This document shows positions 46,915 to 56,941 of a stretch of 64,000 nt of DNA, one piece after another. Position 1 is the first letter of the stretch. Every line of letters starts with the position of its first letter. A program made the position numbers and the translations under genes. Origin of the DNA: Alloprevotella sp. Lung230 (lineage in GTDB: Bacteria; Bacteroidota; Bacteroidia; Bacteroidales; Bacteroidaceae); assembly GCF_014385435.1 (NCBI RefSeq), contig NZ_JACSUD010000002.1, forward strand, positions 62,001-126,000, written 5' to 3'. The notes beneath the pieces were generated by a model. The model made no database searches, was not told where the DNA came from, and worked only from the letters and a program-made list of their open reading frames with translations.

Positions 46915-47931
46915 ATGCTCTCCTTCATCTCTCGTCGGCGATGGCTCTTGCTGGGCCTGATTTCGGTGCTGTTCTGCCTGCTCGCTTCTCCCTTTTTCCT
47001 CGTGTTCAGCACCCGTCAAGAAAACATCATCTACCTTGACCGGCAAGATACGCTCGAACAGATTTTGCAGCAATCGAAAGCCGCCAACTGGGCCACGAAG
47101 GCTGCCTTCCGTGTGTTGGCACAACTCACAGGCTATGGGTATCCCGTCCGTGCCGGACGTTACGACATCGGTTCGGGACAATCCACACTCACCGTCTTCC
47201 GCCACCTGCGCAATGGGCATCAAGCTCCCGTGCGGCTGACCATCCCCGTGTTGCGCACCAATGCCGACTTGGCCACATTTTTAGGGAACAATCTGCGGCC
47301 TGATGCTAAGGAATTCTTGCAGCAGCTCAATGATTCGGCCGCGATGGCCCGATGGGGCAAAACTCCTGCCACGGCGGTTTGTCTCTTCATCCCCAACACC
47401 TACGAGATTTACTGGACTTCCTCGGTCGATGAGGTGATGAAGCGTATGCAGCGCGAAAGCCGCCTCTTCTGGACGAAGCAGCGTCAAGCCCAAGCAAAAT
47501 CTCAGCAGCTCACGCCTGACGAAGTCCTGACCATAGCTTCCATTGTCGAACAAGAAACGGCCTACAACCCCGAGAAGCCCCGAGTGGCCGGGATGTACCT
47601 CAACCGCCTTCGCAGCCGGATGCCGCTCCAAGCCGACCCCACCATCAAGTTTGCCCTGCAAGACTTCACGTTGAAGCGCATCCTGCAAAAGCACCTCTCG
47701 GTGAAAAGCCCCTACAACACCTACCGCAACGCAGGTTTACCTCCCGGTCCCATCTGCATTCCTTCCGTGTCCAGCATCGAGAGCGTGCTCAAGGCTGAGC
47801 GACATCCCTATATCTATATGTGTGCCAAGGAGGATTTCTCCGGCAGCCACAATTTTGCTGTCACCTATACCGAACATCAGGCCAACGCTCAAAAATATGC
47901 CGATGCCCTTGACAAGGCAGGGATTAAATAG
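46915..47931 (+). CDS. mltG: Endolytic murein transglycosylase MltG
   Basis: Cleaves nascent glycan strands and sets their length. It is 338 residues long, starting at ATG 46915. A membrane helix (about residues 8-28) is followed by a LysM-like subdomain and the YceG catalytic domain. The catalytic glutamate is in IASIVEQETAYNPEKPRVAGMY, followed by LQADPTIKFAL and SPYNTYRNAGLPPGPICIPS. The closely following DUF3078 gene (25 bp) is in the same direction. Confidence 0.94.
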   Translation: MLSFISRRRWLLLGLISVLFCLLASPFFLVFSTRQENIIYLDRQDTLEQILQQSKAANWATKAAFRVLAQLTGYGYPVRAGRYDIGSGQSTLTVFRHLRNGHQAPVRLTIPVLRTNADLATFLGNNLRPDAKEFLQQLNDSAAMARWGKTPATAVCLFIPNTYEIYWTSSVDEVMKRMQRESRLFWTKQRQAQAKSQQLTPDEVLTIASIVEQETAYNPEKPRVAGMYLNRLRSRMPLQADPTIKFALQDFTLKRILQKHLSVKSPYNTYRNAGLPPGPICIPSVSSIESVLKAERHPYIYMCAKEDFSGSHNFAVTYTEHQANAQKYADALDKAGIK

Positions 47932-47956
47932 GTGCTCCAACTTAACAGATTTCATC

Positions 47957-49273
47957 ATGATACGCAAACTGCTCTTCCTGTTCGTGTCCTTCGCCGTCTT
48001 TTCAGCGACTTTTGCCGAGAAGTTTCCACAGCGGCCCTTGCGGCGCACGAACAATCCGCCGACCGACAGCACAACTCTCATCGGGCGTGTCTATCAAGCC
48101 CGCCTGGCAGACCTCGTCCGACAATGCCGCAGAGACAGCACCGCCCTTGAACACGTTTTGGAAAATCCCTACCTCTTCCCGCTGTTTGGCGCACCTGCCC
48201 TCTACAACTTTCCTATTCATCGAGAGTTTGCCCTAACGGCCGAAGACAGCACCACCGTCTCGTCATGGGTGAGTCAGACGCTGTTGCACACCTACGCCCA
48301 CGATCCGGAGCTCATTCTGCACAATTTGACGCTCCTGCCGACGGCCTTGCCGCCTCGTAAAGAGCATGCAAAGGAGCAGCCCACAAAACCTTCGACCGCC
48401 TTATTGCCGCCCATCGCGCCCCCCGTCCCGTCAACCACCTTCCAAGCCCCGAACGCCAACGACTTAGAGATTACCGTCCACAAGCCCAACTTCTGGACCT
48501 TTGTGGGCAACTTCTCGTTTCAGTTCATGCAATACTACGTTTCGGACAACTGGTACAAAGGCGGTGAAAAGCACAATTCCTTCCTGGCTGCCACCAACTT
48601 AGAGGCCAATTACGACAACAAGGAAGGGCTGGTCTTCAACAACAAGTTGGAGATGCGCTTGGGCTTCCAGTCGTCCAATTCCGACACGCGCCATCGCTAC
48701 AAGACCAACACCGACCTGCTCCGCCTCACCAACAAACTGGGGCGACAAGCCACCAAAAACTGGTACTACACGGTGATGCTGCAATCGTGGACGCAGTTTT
48801 CCCCGGGCTACAAGTCCAACGACCCCAAGGTCTACTCCGACATCTTCTCCCCCCTTGAAGCGGTGCTGTCGGTGGGTATGGACTACAAGCTCAACCGCCG
48901 TGCTTTCGACCTCACCACCACCCTATCACCGCTCGCCGTCAATGCAAAATATGTCGACCGCCTCGCGCTCTCCTCACGCTATGGGCTGGACGCAGGCCAC
49001 CACACGAAGTTCAATTTCGGTTCGAGCATTACGGTCAATGTCAAGTGGCAACTCATGAAGGATGTGCAATGGGTGTCGCGCCTGTTTGCCTTCACCAACT
49101 ACTCTCGTGTGCAAGCCGAATGGGAAAATACGTTCAACTTCAAGGTCAATCGCTATCTCTCGGCCAAGTTGTTCCTCTATCCTCGCTTCGATGATGGCGT
49201 ACGCCGCGTCAAAGACCAAAGTTACTTCCAGTTCAACGAATTCCTCTCTCTTGGCCTCGACTATACTTTCTAA
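47957..49273 (+). CDS. DUF3078 outer-membrane-type beta-barrel protein
   Basis: A 438-residue exported protein starting at ATG 47957 (MIRKLLFLFVSFAVFSATFA, a signal peptide). A variable region precedes a DUF3078-like barrel (about 170-438): FWTFVGNFSFQFMQYYVSDN, WYKGGEKHNSFLAATNLEANY, and alternating strands to the final aromatic F (LGLDYTF), as in outer-membrane proteins. The function is unknown. It is followed by a strong hairpin terminator. Confidence 0.85.
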   Translation: MIRKLLFLFVSFAVFSATFAEKFPQRPLRRTNNPPTDSTTLIGRVYQARLADLVRQCRRDSTALEHVLENPYLFPLFGAPALYNFPIHREFALTAEDSTTVSSWVSQTLLHTYAHDPELILHNLTLLPTALPPRKEHAKEQPTKPSTALLPPIAPPVPSTTFQAPNANDLEITVHKPNFWTFVGNFSFQFMQYYVSDNWYKGGEKHNSFLAATNLEANYDNKEGLVFNNKLEMRLGFQSSNSDTRHRYKTNTDLLRLTNKLGRQATKNWYYTVMLQSWTQFSPGYKSNDPKVYSDIFSPLEAVLSVGMDYKLNRRAFDLTTTLSPLAVNAKYVDRLALSSRYGLDAGHHTKFNFGSSITVNVKWQLMKDVQWVSRLFAFTNYSRVQAEWENTFNFKVNRYLSAKLFLYPRFDDGVRRVKDQSYFQFNEFLSLGLDYTF

Positions 49274-49287
49274 ATCCTCCATTCGGA

Positions 49288-49334
49288 AAACAACTACCGC
49301 CTCGGTTCGTACAGAACCGAGGCGGTAGTTGTTT
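49288..49334. terminator. Bidirectional terminator, 21-bp perfect stem
   Basis: 49288-49308 pairs exactly with 49314-49334 with a 5-nt loop. AAAC at the left and GTTT at the right give T-runs on either strand. It lies between the convergent DUF3078 and DUF4831 genes. Confidence 0.88.
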
Positions 49335-49363
49335 CAGGTCAAGCGGATGAAATGGAGGAGCAA

Positions 49364-50458
49364 TCACTGCCTCTGCGTTTCGAGGTCGAGTTTCTCCACA
49401 TGTCCCGTGGTGGGTGAAAGGAGCACCCGCGTGTTGAACTTCTTGTTGAAGAGCGCACCGCCCAAGTGCTCAATGCGGCCAAACTGGGCGAGAGACAGCA
49501 TTTGGTCCACAAAAGTGCGGTCGGCCGTAAAGAGACGGATGCGTGCCGTGCCGGGATTGCAATAGCGCAAGTCGTCGGTGGGCTTCTTCTTGTCGGCCTT
49601 CGGATCGGGAGTTTCTTCGGGCAGAGTGTTTTGGTTTTTCACCTCAATATAGATCGGATTGCCCGCCAAGTCGTCGCGTTCCACCAGACCTAGGTGGCGC
49701 GAGAAACGGAAGATTTCGTCGGCCTCTACGTCCTTCGTCGGCACATAGTCGAAGGTAAACACGTGGTCGTCCTCGGTCGTTGTGCCCACAAACATAGCGG
49801 TGAGTGCCGTCTCCTGCTGGTCGATTTTTTCGAGCATCAAACGCAGTTGTTCGCCGTCTTTGGGGTTGAACTCGGCCTGCCCTTTGATGAGCAGATTGCG
49901 ATTTTCGCGAAGGTCATAAATCTCCTGCGCTGCCAGTTCGGCCTTGGTGCGCAAGTTGCCGGCGCGCAACATCTCCTGCGTTTCGACCGAACGCGAACTC
50001 GTGCGCGGTGTGCTCCGGATTACCGAGGGTTGCGTGAGTGCAGACACAGCGGGCGCTTGTGCGTTGACCGCAAGCAGGCAGCCATCCGGTGCCAGCGACA
50101 CCAGAGGAGCTGAGGTCTTGGGATTGAGTTTGATGGTGTAGGCTTGCTCCCGATTGGCTGTGCCGAAGGGTTCGAGGTCGATGTCCGTGAGCGTCCAAGT
50201 TTCCGTGGGGAGTTGCTCCACATTGCGCGCTTCAAGGAAGCGTTCGGCAAAAGCAGCATAAGGTCCTGGGGCGTAGGTGACGCGATGGGCACGCACCACG
50301 ATGTGCAGCCCAGTGGTGGGTAGAAAGTAGGTGATGCCTTCCGTCGTCACGCCCGGACGATAGGGCGTCACTTCCGTCTGTGCCCCGCAGGGCAGCGAAG
50401 CGGTGAGGGAGGCAGCGAAAAGGAGAAAAGCAGAAAGGGAGTGTAGGAACTTCTTCAT
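49364..50458 (-). CDS. DUF4831 exported protein
   Basis: A 364-residue protein with a signal peptide (MKKFLHSLSAFLLFAASLTA...GAQ). Its body matches Bacteroidetes DUF4831 proteins in my recollection (GITYFLPTTGLHIVVRAHRV, YAPGPYAAFAERFL). No enzyme motifs are seen. It is 90 bp downstream of the NAD(P)H-hydrate dehydratase gene on the same strand, possibly one transcript. Confidence 0.8.
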   Translation of the reverse strand: MKKFLHSLSAFLLFAASLTASLPCGAQTEVTPYRPGVTTEGITYFLPTTGLHIVVRAHRVTYAPGPYAAFAERFLEARNVEQLPTETWTLTDIDLEPFGTANREQAYTIKLNPKTSAPLVSLAPDGCLLAVNAQAPAVSALTQPSVIRSTPRTSSRSVETQEMLRAGNLRTKAELAAQEIYDLRENRNLLIKGQAEFNPKDGEQLRLMLEKIDQQETALTAMFVGTTTEDDHVFTFDYVPTKDVEADEIFRFSRHLGLVERDDLAGNPIYIEVKNQNTLPEETPDPKADKKKPTDDLRYCNPGTARIRLFTADRTFVDQMLSLAQFGRIEHLGGALFNKKFNTRVLLSPTTGHVEKLDLETQRQ

Positions 50459-50548
50459 AGGTCGATGAGATAAAGAAAGAGGGGACTTCCGGTGTGCAGG
50501 CGTCCACGTCAGAGAGTATAGGTGTTCGGAGATTTCGGAAGATAGACC

Positions 50549-51451
50549 TCAGACGGACGCCGGCAAGAGCGAAAGGAACGCATCCGGCAGATAGTCGATG
50601 AGGTCGGACGCGATGAGGCTGTGCTGTCCCAACTCCCGCGCAGCGAGGTCGCCGGCGGTAGCGTGCAGAAAGACACCCAGTACGGCTGCATCCCGCCGGG
50701 GATAGCCTTGAGCCAGCAGTCCACCGATGAGTCCCGCCAGCACATCGCCGCTGCCGGCAGTCGCCATCCCCGCATTGCCCTGACTGAGGTTGCTGTAGAT
50801 TTCGCCCGTGGGCGTAAATATTTGGGTATGAGGGTTTTTCAGCACGATGTAGAGTTGCATCTCGGTGGCCAAAGTCAAGGAAGAAGCCGCACAATCTTCG
50901 GCCAAAGCCCACGGCAAGTCGAGCGCTTGGCAGAGGCGCTTCATTTCGCCAAGGTGAGGAGTGAGGATTGTCCCTTTCGGAAGGAACGAGAGCATTTGAT
51001 AGTCGGCCGCAAGAAGGTTGAGCGCATCGGCATCAAGCAGCAAAGGCACTGCCGACTCCGACTCTGCCATGAAAGCGTGGAGCTGTCGGCGCAAGGCCCA
51101 TTGCGTTTCGCCCTCTCGACCAATCCCGGGCCCGATGACCACGCTTTGCCACAATCTCGGCTCCTCGGGTGTGCTCCAGTGAGTGGAGCTGTCGGTGTCA
51201 AAGCTAAGGACGGCCTCGGGCAGCGCGGTTTGAAAAATGGTGTTGGCGCGCTCGGGGATGTGTGCCGTCAGTTTCCCTACCCCACTGCGCAAAGCCGCTC
51301 TCGCAGCCAAGAGTGCCGCCCCCATCATGCCGTGGCAGCCGGCCACCAGCAGCATGTGTCCAAACGTCCCCTTGTGTCCCTCAGCAGGGCGTGGGCGCAG
51401 GAGCGTTGTCGTCCATTCGGGTGTTATCGGAAGAGGGGAATTGTGTTTCAT
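50549..51451 (-). CDS. nnrD: ADP-dependent NAD(P)H-hydrate dehydratase
   Basis: Repairs hydrated NAD(P)H. It is 300 residues long, a stand-alone C-terminal (carbohydrate-kinase-like) half of YjeF; the N-terminal epimerase half is absent here and may be elsewhere. Signatures: HKGTFGHMLLVAGCHGMMGA, VVIGPGIGREGE, LTPHLGEMKRL, and GNAGMATAGSGDVLAGLIGG with the catalytic Asp. It starts at 51451, just after a minus-strand TATTTTTG box at 51456-51463. Confidence 0.92.
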   Translation of the reverse strand: MKHNSPLPITPEWTTTLLRPRPAEGHKGTFGHMLLVAGCHGMMGAALLAARAALRSGVGKLTAHIPERANTIFQTALPEAVLSFDTDSSTHWSTPEEPRLWQSVVIGPGIGREGETQWALRRQLHAFMAESESAVPLLLDADALNLLAADYQMLSFLPKGTILTPHLGEMKRLCQALDLPWALAEDCAASSLTLATEMQLYIVLKNPHTQIFTPTGEIYSNLSQGNAGMATAGSGDVLAGLIGGLLAQGYPRRDAAVLGVFLHATAGDLAARELGQHSLIASDLIDYLPDAFLSLLPASV

Positions 51452-51957
51452 ACGGCAAAAATACGCTTTTCTCGGCAAAACAGAAAGCTTTTGCATAGGT
51501 TTCTAGGCCTTCCAAGTTCACTTTCCGCGCTGTGCTTGCGTCATCGAGTCGCGCTTCAAGCGGAGAACCGATTTTTTCTACACTGCTATTTTTCAAGGCT
51601 TTACAGCGCCAAAAAATCTCCACCTTGTGGCGACGCGTCGCCAAGGCGTGGCGTTTCACCGCCAAAGCGTGGAGCGTTGCACAGGTCAAAGACAGCAGGA
51701 ATTGGTCGAAGGTTGAGAGGCACAGAAGACAATTTGGCGGCATTTCTTCCCTTATTTATTATAATGTGCCGCCTGCCGCTTGCAGGTTTGGCAAAAATGG
51801 CGTATTTTTGCGTGCAAATAGTTATTCCGGGGAAGCCGTGAGGCTGTGCTCCAAAACAATGTTTTCGACTTTGGGCCCAAACTCCCCTCTTGGGGGAAGT
51901 GCTATGAAGTTTGGCCGACTTAGAAAACATTGGTCATCTCAAAGAACGTAATTACGC
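51452..51957. other. 506-bp intergenic region, divergent promoters and small repeats
   Basis: No gene is supported. It holds the nnrD -7 box (51456-51463, minus) and the der promoter (51780-51810, plus). It also holds a 14-bp palindrome GGCGACGCGTCGCC (51629-51642) and two imperfect copies of CGCCAA(G/A)GCGTGG at 51639 and 51660, 21 bp apart. A 139-codon open frame on the + strand lacks any recognisable feature. Confidence 0.6.
51780..51810 (+). promoter_or_regulatory. der promoter
   Basis: TTG (51780-51782), 20 bp, TATTTTTG (51803-51810): a good match to the Bacteroidetes consensus. The leader to der at 51958 would be about 140 nt. Confidence 0.6.
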
Positions 51958-53271
51958 ATGTCCAACTTAGTAGCCATCGTAGGCCGACCGAACGTCGGCA
52001 AATCCACCCTTTTCAATCGTCTCACCGGGACGCGCAAAGCCATTGTCAGTGACGAAGCCGGCACCACGCGCGACCGCCAATATGGCAAATGCGAGTGGGG
52101 AACTCGCGAGTTCTCGCTGGTCGACACCGGCGGCTGGGTGGTGAACTCAGACGACATTTTTGAAGAAGAAATCCGCAAACAGGTGGCCATCGCCACCGAA
52201 GAAGCCGACCTTGTGCTCTTCGTGGTCGATGTGCTCAACGGTGTGACCGACCTCGACACAGAAGTGGCGCAGATTTTGCGCCGTGCCAAAACGCCCGTGA
52301 TTCTTTGCGCCAACAAAACGGACAACAACGAAGACCGCTATGGTGCAGCCGAATTTTATGCCCTCGGTCTGGGCGAACCTTATTGTATCTCGGCCGCCTC
52401 AGGGAGCGGAACGGGCGACCTGCTCGACCTCATTCTGGAAACGCTCCCCTCACAATCTGCCGACGAGGGCGAGGCCGACATCCCGCGTTTCTCGGTGGTG
52501 GGACGTCCCAACGCCGGCAAGAGTTCGCTCATCAATGCCTTCATCGGCGAAGACCGCCACATCGTCACCGACATTGCCGGCACTACACGCGACTCCATCC
52601 TCACGCGCTACGACAAGTTCGGCTTCGACTTCTACCTCGTGGACACGGCGGGTATCCGCAAGAAGAACAAGGTGACGGAAGACCTTGAGTTCTACAGCGT
52701 GATGCGTTCCATCCGAGCCATCGAAAACTCGGACGTGTGCATCCTGCTCATCGACGCCACCCGCGGCATCGAAAGTCAGGATATGAACATCTTCCAGCTT
52801 GTCCAGCGCAACAACAAGAGCCTGGTGGTGGTGGTCAACAAGTGGGACACGGTGGAGGAGAAGAACCAAAAGGTCATCTCCCATTTCGAAAACACCATCC
52901 GTGAGCGTATGGCCCCTTTTACCGACTTCCCCATCATCTTTGGTTCGGCCCTTACGAAGCAACGCATCTTCAAAGTGCTCGAAACGGCCAAAGACGTTTA
53001 TCTCAATCGCAAGCGTCACGTCGGCACCACGCGCCTCAACGAGGAGATGCTGCCGCTCATCGAAGCCTATCCTCCTCCCTCTATCAAGGGCAAATACATC
53101 AAAATCAAGTATTGCGCCCAAATCCGTGACACGCAGATCCCGACTTTTGTCTTCTACGCCAACCTGCCCCAATACGTCAAAGAGCCTTACAAGCGCTTCC
53201 TCGAAAACAAGATTCGCGAGCGCTGGGACTTCTCAGGCTCGCCCATCAACATCTTCATTCGTCAAAAGTAA
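51958..53271 (+). CDS. der: Ribosome-assembly GTPase Der (EngA)
   Basis: A 437-residue double GTPase needed for 50S assembly. The first G domain has [19 protein letters not shown] and NKTD. The second has [22 protein letters not shown] and NKWD. A C-terminal KH-like domain follows (about 350-437, ending [11 protein letters not shown]). It is followed 6 bp later by a small lipoprotein gene. Confidence 0.96.
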   Translation: MSNLVAIVGRPNVGKSTLFNRLTGTRKAIVSDEAGTTRDRQYGKCEWGTREFSLVDTGGWVVNSDDIFEEEIRKQVAIATEEADLVLFVVDVLNGVTDLDTEVAQILRRAKTPVILCANKTDNNEDRYGAAEFYALGLGEPYCISAASGSGTGDLLDLILETLPSQSADEGEADIPRFSVVGRPNAGKSSLINAFIGEDRHIVTDIAGTTRDSILTRYDKFGFDFYLVDTAGIRKKNKVTEDLEFYSVMRSIRAIENSDVCILLIDATRGIESQDMNIFQLVQRNNKSLVVVVNKWDTVEEKNQKVISHFENTIRERMAPFTDFPIIFGSALTKQRIFKVLETAKDVYLNRKRHVGTTRLNEEMLPLIEAYPPPSIKGKYIKIKYCAQIRDTQIPTFVFYANLPQYVKEPYKRFLENKIRERWDFSGSPINIFIRQK

Positions 53272-53277
53272 AAACGC

Positions 53278-53679
53278 ATGTTCTCTCGCTTTGTCTTCCT
53301 GCTTTGCACTTGCATGATGATAGCCTGCGGCGGTCGGCAACCTTCGGCCTCTGCGCCCGAAGGACCAAAGGCAGAGGAGGTGGAGCGCATCTACAACTTG
53401 TTCTTGCAAGGGCAGTATGAGGCTTATGTGGCCGAAATGGCTTCGTGCGACAGTATGCCCGACTTCTACCGCCTCCAGATGGTGGACCTTTGCAAGCAGC
53501 ACGCCTATCAGCAGAAAGAGCGCAACGGCGGTGCCGTGCAAGCCACCGTGGTCCGGATTGATCTCGCGGGCAATGGTCTTCAAGCCAACGTGTTTCTCCG
53601 CGTTTTGTACGAAGACCACAGCCACGAAGAAATTCTGATTTCGATGGTCAAGCAGAACGACCGCTGGCGCCTACAATAA
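53278..53679 (+). CDS. Small lipoprotein, DUF4878-like
   Basis: A 133-residue putative lipoprotein. The signal peptide has lipobox MIAC followed by GG. It is then a small alpha+beta domain (VERIYNLFLQGQYEAYVAEM; YEDHSHEEILISMVKQNDRW) reminiscent of DUF4878/NTF2-like lipoproteins, though that assignment is tentative. It is 6 bp after der and 35 bp before purB. Confidence 0.7.
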   Translation: MFSRFVFLLCTCMMIACGGRQPSASAPEGPKAEEVERIYNLFLQGQYEAYVAEMASCDSMPDFYRLQMVDLCKQHAYQQKERNGGAVQATVVRIDLAGNGLQANVFLRVLYEDHSHEEILISMVKQNDRWRLQ

Positions 53680-53714
53680 TCCTCAGCCCATCACTCCTAT
53701 CCCCCCTCAACACT

Positions 53715-55061
53715 ATGCAATTAGATTTCCTGACCGCCGTCTCGCCCATCGATGGCCGCTACCGCAGCAAAACCGAAGCTCTCGCCACCTACTTCTCTGA
53801 ATATGCACTGATGAAGTATCGTGTCCGCGTGGAGATTGAGTATTTCATTGCCCTTTGCGAACTTCCCCTTCCCCAACTCCAAGGCTTCGATGCGACCTTG
53901 TTTCCACGGCTGCGTAGCCTCTACACCGAATTTTCGGAAGCCGACGCACAGCGCGTCAAGGACATCGAGAGTGTCACCAACCACGATGTCAAAGCCATTG
54001 AATACTTCATCAAGGAGCAGTTTGACACCATCGGCGGACTGGATGTCTACAAGGAGTTCGTGCATTTCGGGCTGACCTCGCAGGACATCAACAACACCTC
54101 CTTCCCCCTCATGCTCAAGGACAGCCTGACGGAAGTCTACATCCCGCAACTGCAAGCGGTGATCGATGCCCTCAACGCCCGTGCCGAAGAGTGGAAGGAG
54201 ATCCCCATGCTGGCCAAGACCCACGGCCAGCCCGCCTCCCCCACCCGCTTGGGCAAGGAAGTGCGCGTGTTCAGCTACCGCCTCGAAGAGCAGCTGGCCC
54301 TGCTCAAAGCGGTGTCGCAAAGCGCCAAGTTCGGCGGTGCCACGGGCAACTACAATGCCCACCGTGTGGCCTACCCCGCCATCGACTGGAGGACGTTTGG
54401 TAACGACTTCGTGAGCCGAAAACTCGGTTTGCAGCGCGAAGCCTACACGACGCAAATCTCCAACTACGATAACATGGCGGCTGTGTTCGACGCCATGAAG
54501 CGCATCCACACCATCCTCATCGACCTGGACCGCGACTTCTGGCAATACGTCTCGATGGAGTACTTCAAGCAGAAGATTAAGGCCGGCGAAGTGGGTTCCA
54601 GCGCGATGCCCCACAAGGTCAACCCCATCGACTTTGAAAACTCCGAGGGCAACTTGGGCATGGCAAACGCCATCCTCGAACATCTGAGCCGCAAGCTCCC
54701 CATTAGTCGCTTGCAACGCGACCTGACGGACTCCACCGTCATCCGCAACATTGGCGTACCGATGGGACACGCCCTCATCGCCTTCGCCTCCACGCTCAAA
54801 GGGCTGGGCAAGCTCCTCCTCCGTGAAGAGACCTTGGCCGCCGACCTTGAGCAGAACTGGGCCGTGTGTGCGGAGGCCATCCAGACCATCCTCCGCCGCG
54901 AAGGCTACCCCAACCCCTACGAGGCGTTGAAAGCGCTCACCCGCACCAACGCCGCCATCACCCAGAGCAGCATCTCCGACTTCATCGACAAGCTCAACGT
55001 GAGCGAAACCCTCAAAGCCGAGCTGCACCAAATCACGCCCGCCAACTACACGGGCATCTAA
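53715..55061 (+). CDS. purB: Adenylosuccinate lyase
   Basis: Acts twice in purine metabolism, on SAICAR and on adenylosuccinate. It is 448 residues long. It shows TNHDVKAIEYFIKEQ, FGLTSQDINNT, AKTHGQPASPTRLGKE with the catalytic His, and the flexible signature loop GSSAMPHKVNPIDFENSEGN with the catalytic Ser. It is the long E. coli-like PurB form rather than the shorter Bacillus form. Confidence 0.95.
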   Translation: MQLDFLTAVSPIDGRYRSKTEALATYFSEYALMKYRVRVEIEYFIALCELPLPQLQGFDATLFPRLRSLYTEFSEADAQRVKDIESVTNHDVKAIEYFIKEQFDTIGGLDVYKEFVHFGLTSQDINNTSFPLMLKDSLTEVYIPQLQAVIDALNARAEEWKEIPMLAKTHGQPASPTRLGKEVRVFSYRLEEQLALLKAVSQSAKFGGATGNYNAHRVAYPAIDWRTFGNDFVSRKLGLQREAYTTQISNYDNMAAVFDAMKRIHTILIDLDRDFWQYVSMEYFKQKIKAGEVGSSAMPHKVNPIDFENSEGNLGMANAILEHLSRKLPISRLQRDLTDSTVIRNIGVPMGHALIAFASTLKGLGKLLLREETLAADLEQNWAVCAEAIQTILRREGYPNPYEALKALTRTNAAITQSSISDFIDKLNVSETLKAELHQITPANYTGI

Positions 55062-55127
55062 CCTCCCACCTGCCGTGAGGCAGATGTTTCTTATCATCTC
55101 TTTCAAACACCAATCATCCCATTCAGT

Positions 55128-56276
55128 ATGAGCGATTTCAATCAGCACAAGCACGATGGAGCCCGCCGCGACGGTTTCACTCCATCCTACGGCCGCAAGT
55201 CAAACGGCTACAACCAACGTTCCAATTTCAGCCGCGACGGCCAAAATGGAGAACGTCCCTATGGGCGCGGCTATCAGAACAACAACCCTCGCAACGGCGG
55301 ACAAGGCCGACAGGGCGAAGGCTATCAGCGCCAAGGCGGCTATGACCGTCAGGGCGGCTACCAGCAGCGCCCCCGCTATCATAATGAGGCCTCTTCTGAC
55401 GGCTTCGCACCCCGCACCTACCAGCGAGACGGCAGCTACCAGCGCCAAAGCAACGGCTACGGACGGCCCCAGCAGGGCGGCTTCCGCAAGTTTGGCAACA
55501 AAAACTTCAATCCCGGTAAGCGCCGCATCGACTATAAAGAGGAGGCTTACGACCCCAACCAGCCCATCCGCCTGAACAAGTTTCTGGCCAACGCCGGTGT
55601 GTGCTCCCGCCGCGATGCCGATAAATACATCGCTGCCGGTGTCGTGACCGTCAACGGCGAAATCATCACCGAACTGGGCCACAAAGTCCTGCGCAGCGAC
55701 GTGGTGCTCTTCCACGACCAGCAAATCAAGGCTGAGAAGAAAATCTACGTTCTCCTCAACAAACCGAAGGGCTATGTCACCACGAGCGAAGATCCGCAGA
55801 ACCGCAAGACCGTGATGGACCTCGTGCGCAATGCCTGCATGGAGCGCATCTATCCCGTCGGCCGCCTCGACCGCAACACCACGGGGGTCCTCCTTCTGAC
55901 CAACGACGGCGAAATGGCCTCGAAACTGACGCACCCCAAGTTCTTGAAGAAGAAGATTTACCACGTCTACCTCGACCGCAACGTCACGGCCGCCGACCTG
56001 CGACAGATTGCCGAGGGCGTCACCCTCGAAGACGGCGACATCCGTGCCGATGCCGTGGACTACGCCAGCGACACCGACCGCAAGCAGGTGGGCATCGAAA
56101 TCCACTCCGGCAAAAATCGCATCGTGCGCCGCATCTTCGCCAGCCTGGGCTACAACGTCCTCAAACTCGACCGTGTCTACTTTGCCGGCTTGACCAAGAA
56201 GAACGTCAAGCGCGGCGACTGGCGCTACCTCACGGAAGACGAGGTGAGCATGTTGCGCATGGGCGCTTTCGAATAA
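55128..56276 (+). CDS. rRNA pseudouridine synthase (RluB-like) with disordered N-terminus
   Basis: A 382-residue enzyme. Residues 1-140 are a low-complexity Gly/Arg/Gln/Tyr/Asn-rich, RGG-like tail. Then come an S4 RNA-binding domain (about 145-205, IRLNKFLANAGVCSRRDADKY) and the RsuA-family catalytic domain with the key aspartate in YPVGRLDRNTTGVLLLTNDG. It is closest to RluB (23S Psi2605), but RluF/RsuA-type specificity cannot be excluded. Similar tails are common in Bacteroidetes orthologues and may add RNA affinity (inference). Confidence 0.88.
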   Translation: MSDFNQHKHDGARRDGFTPSYGRKSNGYNQRSNFSRDGQNGERPYGRGYQNNNPRNGGQGRQGEGYQRQGGYDRQGGYQQRPRYHNEASSDGFAPRTYQRDGSYQRQSNGYGRPQQGGFRKFGNKNFNPGKRRIDYKEEAYDPNQPIRLNKFLANAGVCSRRDADKYIAAGVVTVNGEIITELGHKVLRSDVVLFHDQQIKAEKKIYVLLNKPKGYVTTSEDPQNRKTVMDLVRNACMERIYPVGRLDRNTTGVLLLTNDGEMASKLTHPKFLKKKIYHVYLDRNVTAADLRQIAEGVTLEDGDIRADAVDYASDTDRKQVGIEIHSGKNRIVRRIFASLGYNVLKLDRVYFAGLTKKNVKRGDWRYLTEDEVSMLRMGAFE

Positions 56277-56306
56277 GTCCGAGTCCTTACCCTCAACCTT
56301 CCGACT

Positions 56307-56909
56307 ATGTCTCCCGAAGAAATCAAGCGAATGCGCCAAATCAACTTCAAGCAGACCAACGCCTTTGCGATGCAAAACGGCCTCATCCTGGGCGCGGTGG
56401 GCATCGCCACCCTCGCCGCCTTCATCGCCGGCCAGAGTCTCCCGCTCTTCGGCAGCCTGCACCTGCTCCTCCTGCTCTGCACCCCGCTGCTGGCCGTCTG
56501 GCTCACCGCGCGTTTCCGCCGACAGGTGGCTCCGGGCTTCCCCTTCTCCTTCAGCCGCGGTTTCGCCCACACGCTGCTCGCCTTTCTCTACGCCGGCATT
56601 TGGACCGGCGTAGGCACGTTCGTCTACTTCTACTTCCTCGACCAAGGCCACCTCTTCGACACCCTGCAAGCCCAACTTTCGCGGCCCGAACAGGTGGAAG
56701 CCATGCGTCAATCCGGGCTGGACGAGTGGATCAAGACGTCCACCGGCGGGCTGACCTTCACGCAGGTGATTGACGAACTGCGCAAAGTGAGCGCCGCCAC
56801 CTATGCCGCGATGGTCATCTACAGTTACATCCTGACCGCTCCCCTCGTGGCCATCTTCGGCGGATTGTTCAACATTCGGCGCGCTTCCGTTCCCCCTCTT
56901 TCCAACTAA
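56307..56909 (+). CDS. DUF4199 membrane protein
   Basis: A 200-residue protein with about four membrane helices (NGLILGAVGIATLAAFIAG, LHLLLLLCTPLLAVWL, TLLAFLYAGIWTGVGTFVYF, AMVIYSYILTAPLVAIFGGL). It resembles DUF4199 proteins, which in Bacteroidetes commonly lie directly ahead of a GT2 glycosyltransferase of the dolichol-phosphate-mannose type, as here. The function is unknown. Confidence 0.8.
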   Translation: MSPEEIKRMRQINFKQTNAFAMQNGLILGAVGIATLAAFIAGQSLPLFGSLHLLLLLCTPLLAVWLTARFRRQVAPGFPFSFSRGFAHTLLAFLYAGIWTGVGTFVYFYFLDQGHLFDTLQAQLSRPEQVEAMRQSGLDEWIKTSTGGLTFTQVIDELRKVSAATYAAMVIYSYILTAPLVAIFGGLFNIRRASVPPLSN

Positions 56910-56941
56910 AAAAAGTCCGCGCCAGAGTGCTTGTCCGAAAG

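Noticed and set aside
51532-51951. 139-codon + strand frame upstream of der
   Set aside because: It contains the der promoter and low-complexity repeats; no family features.
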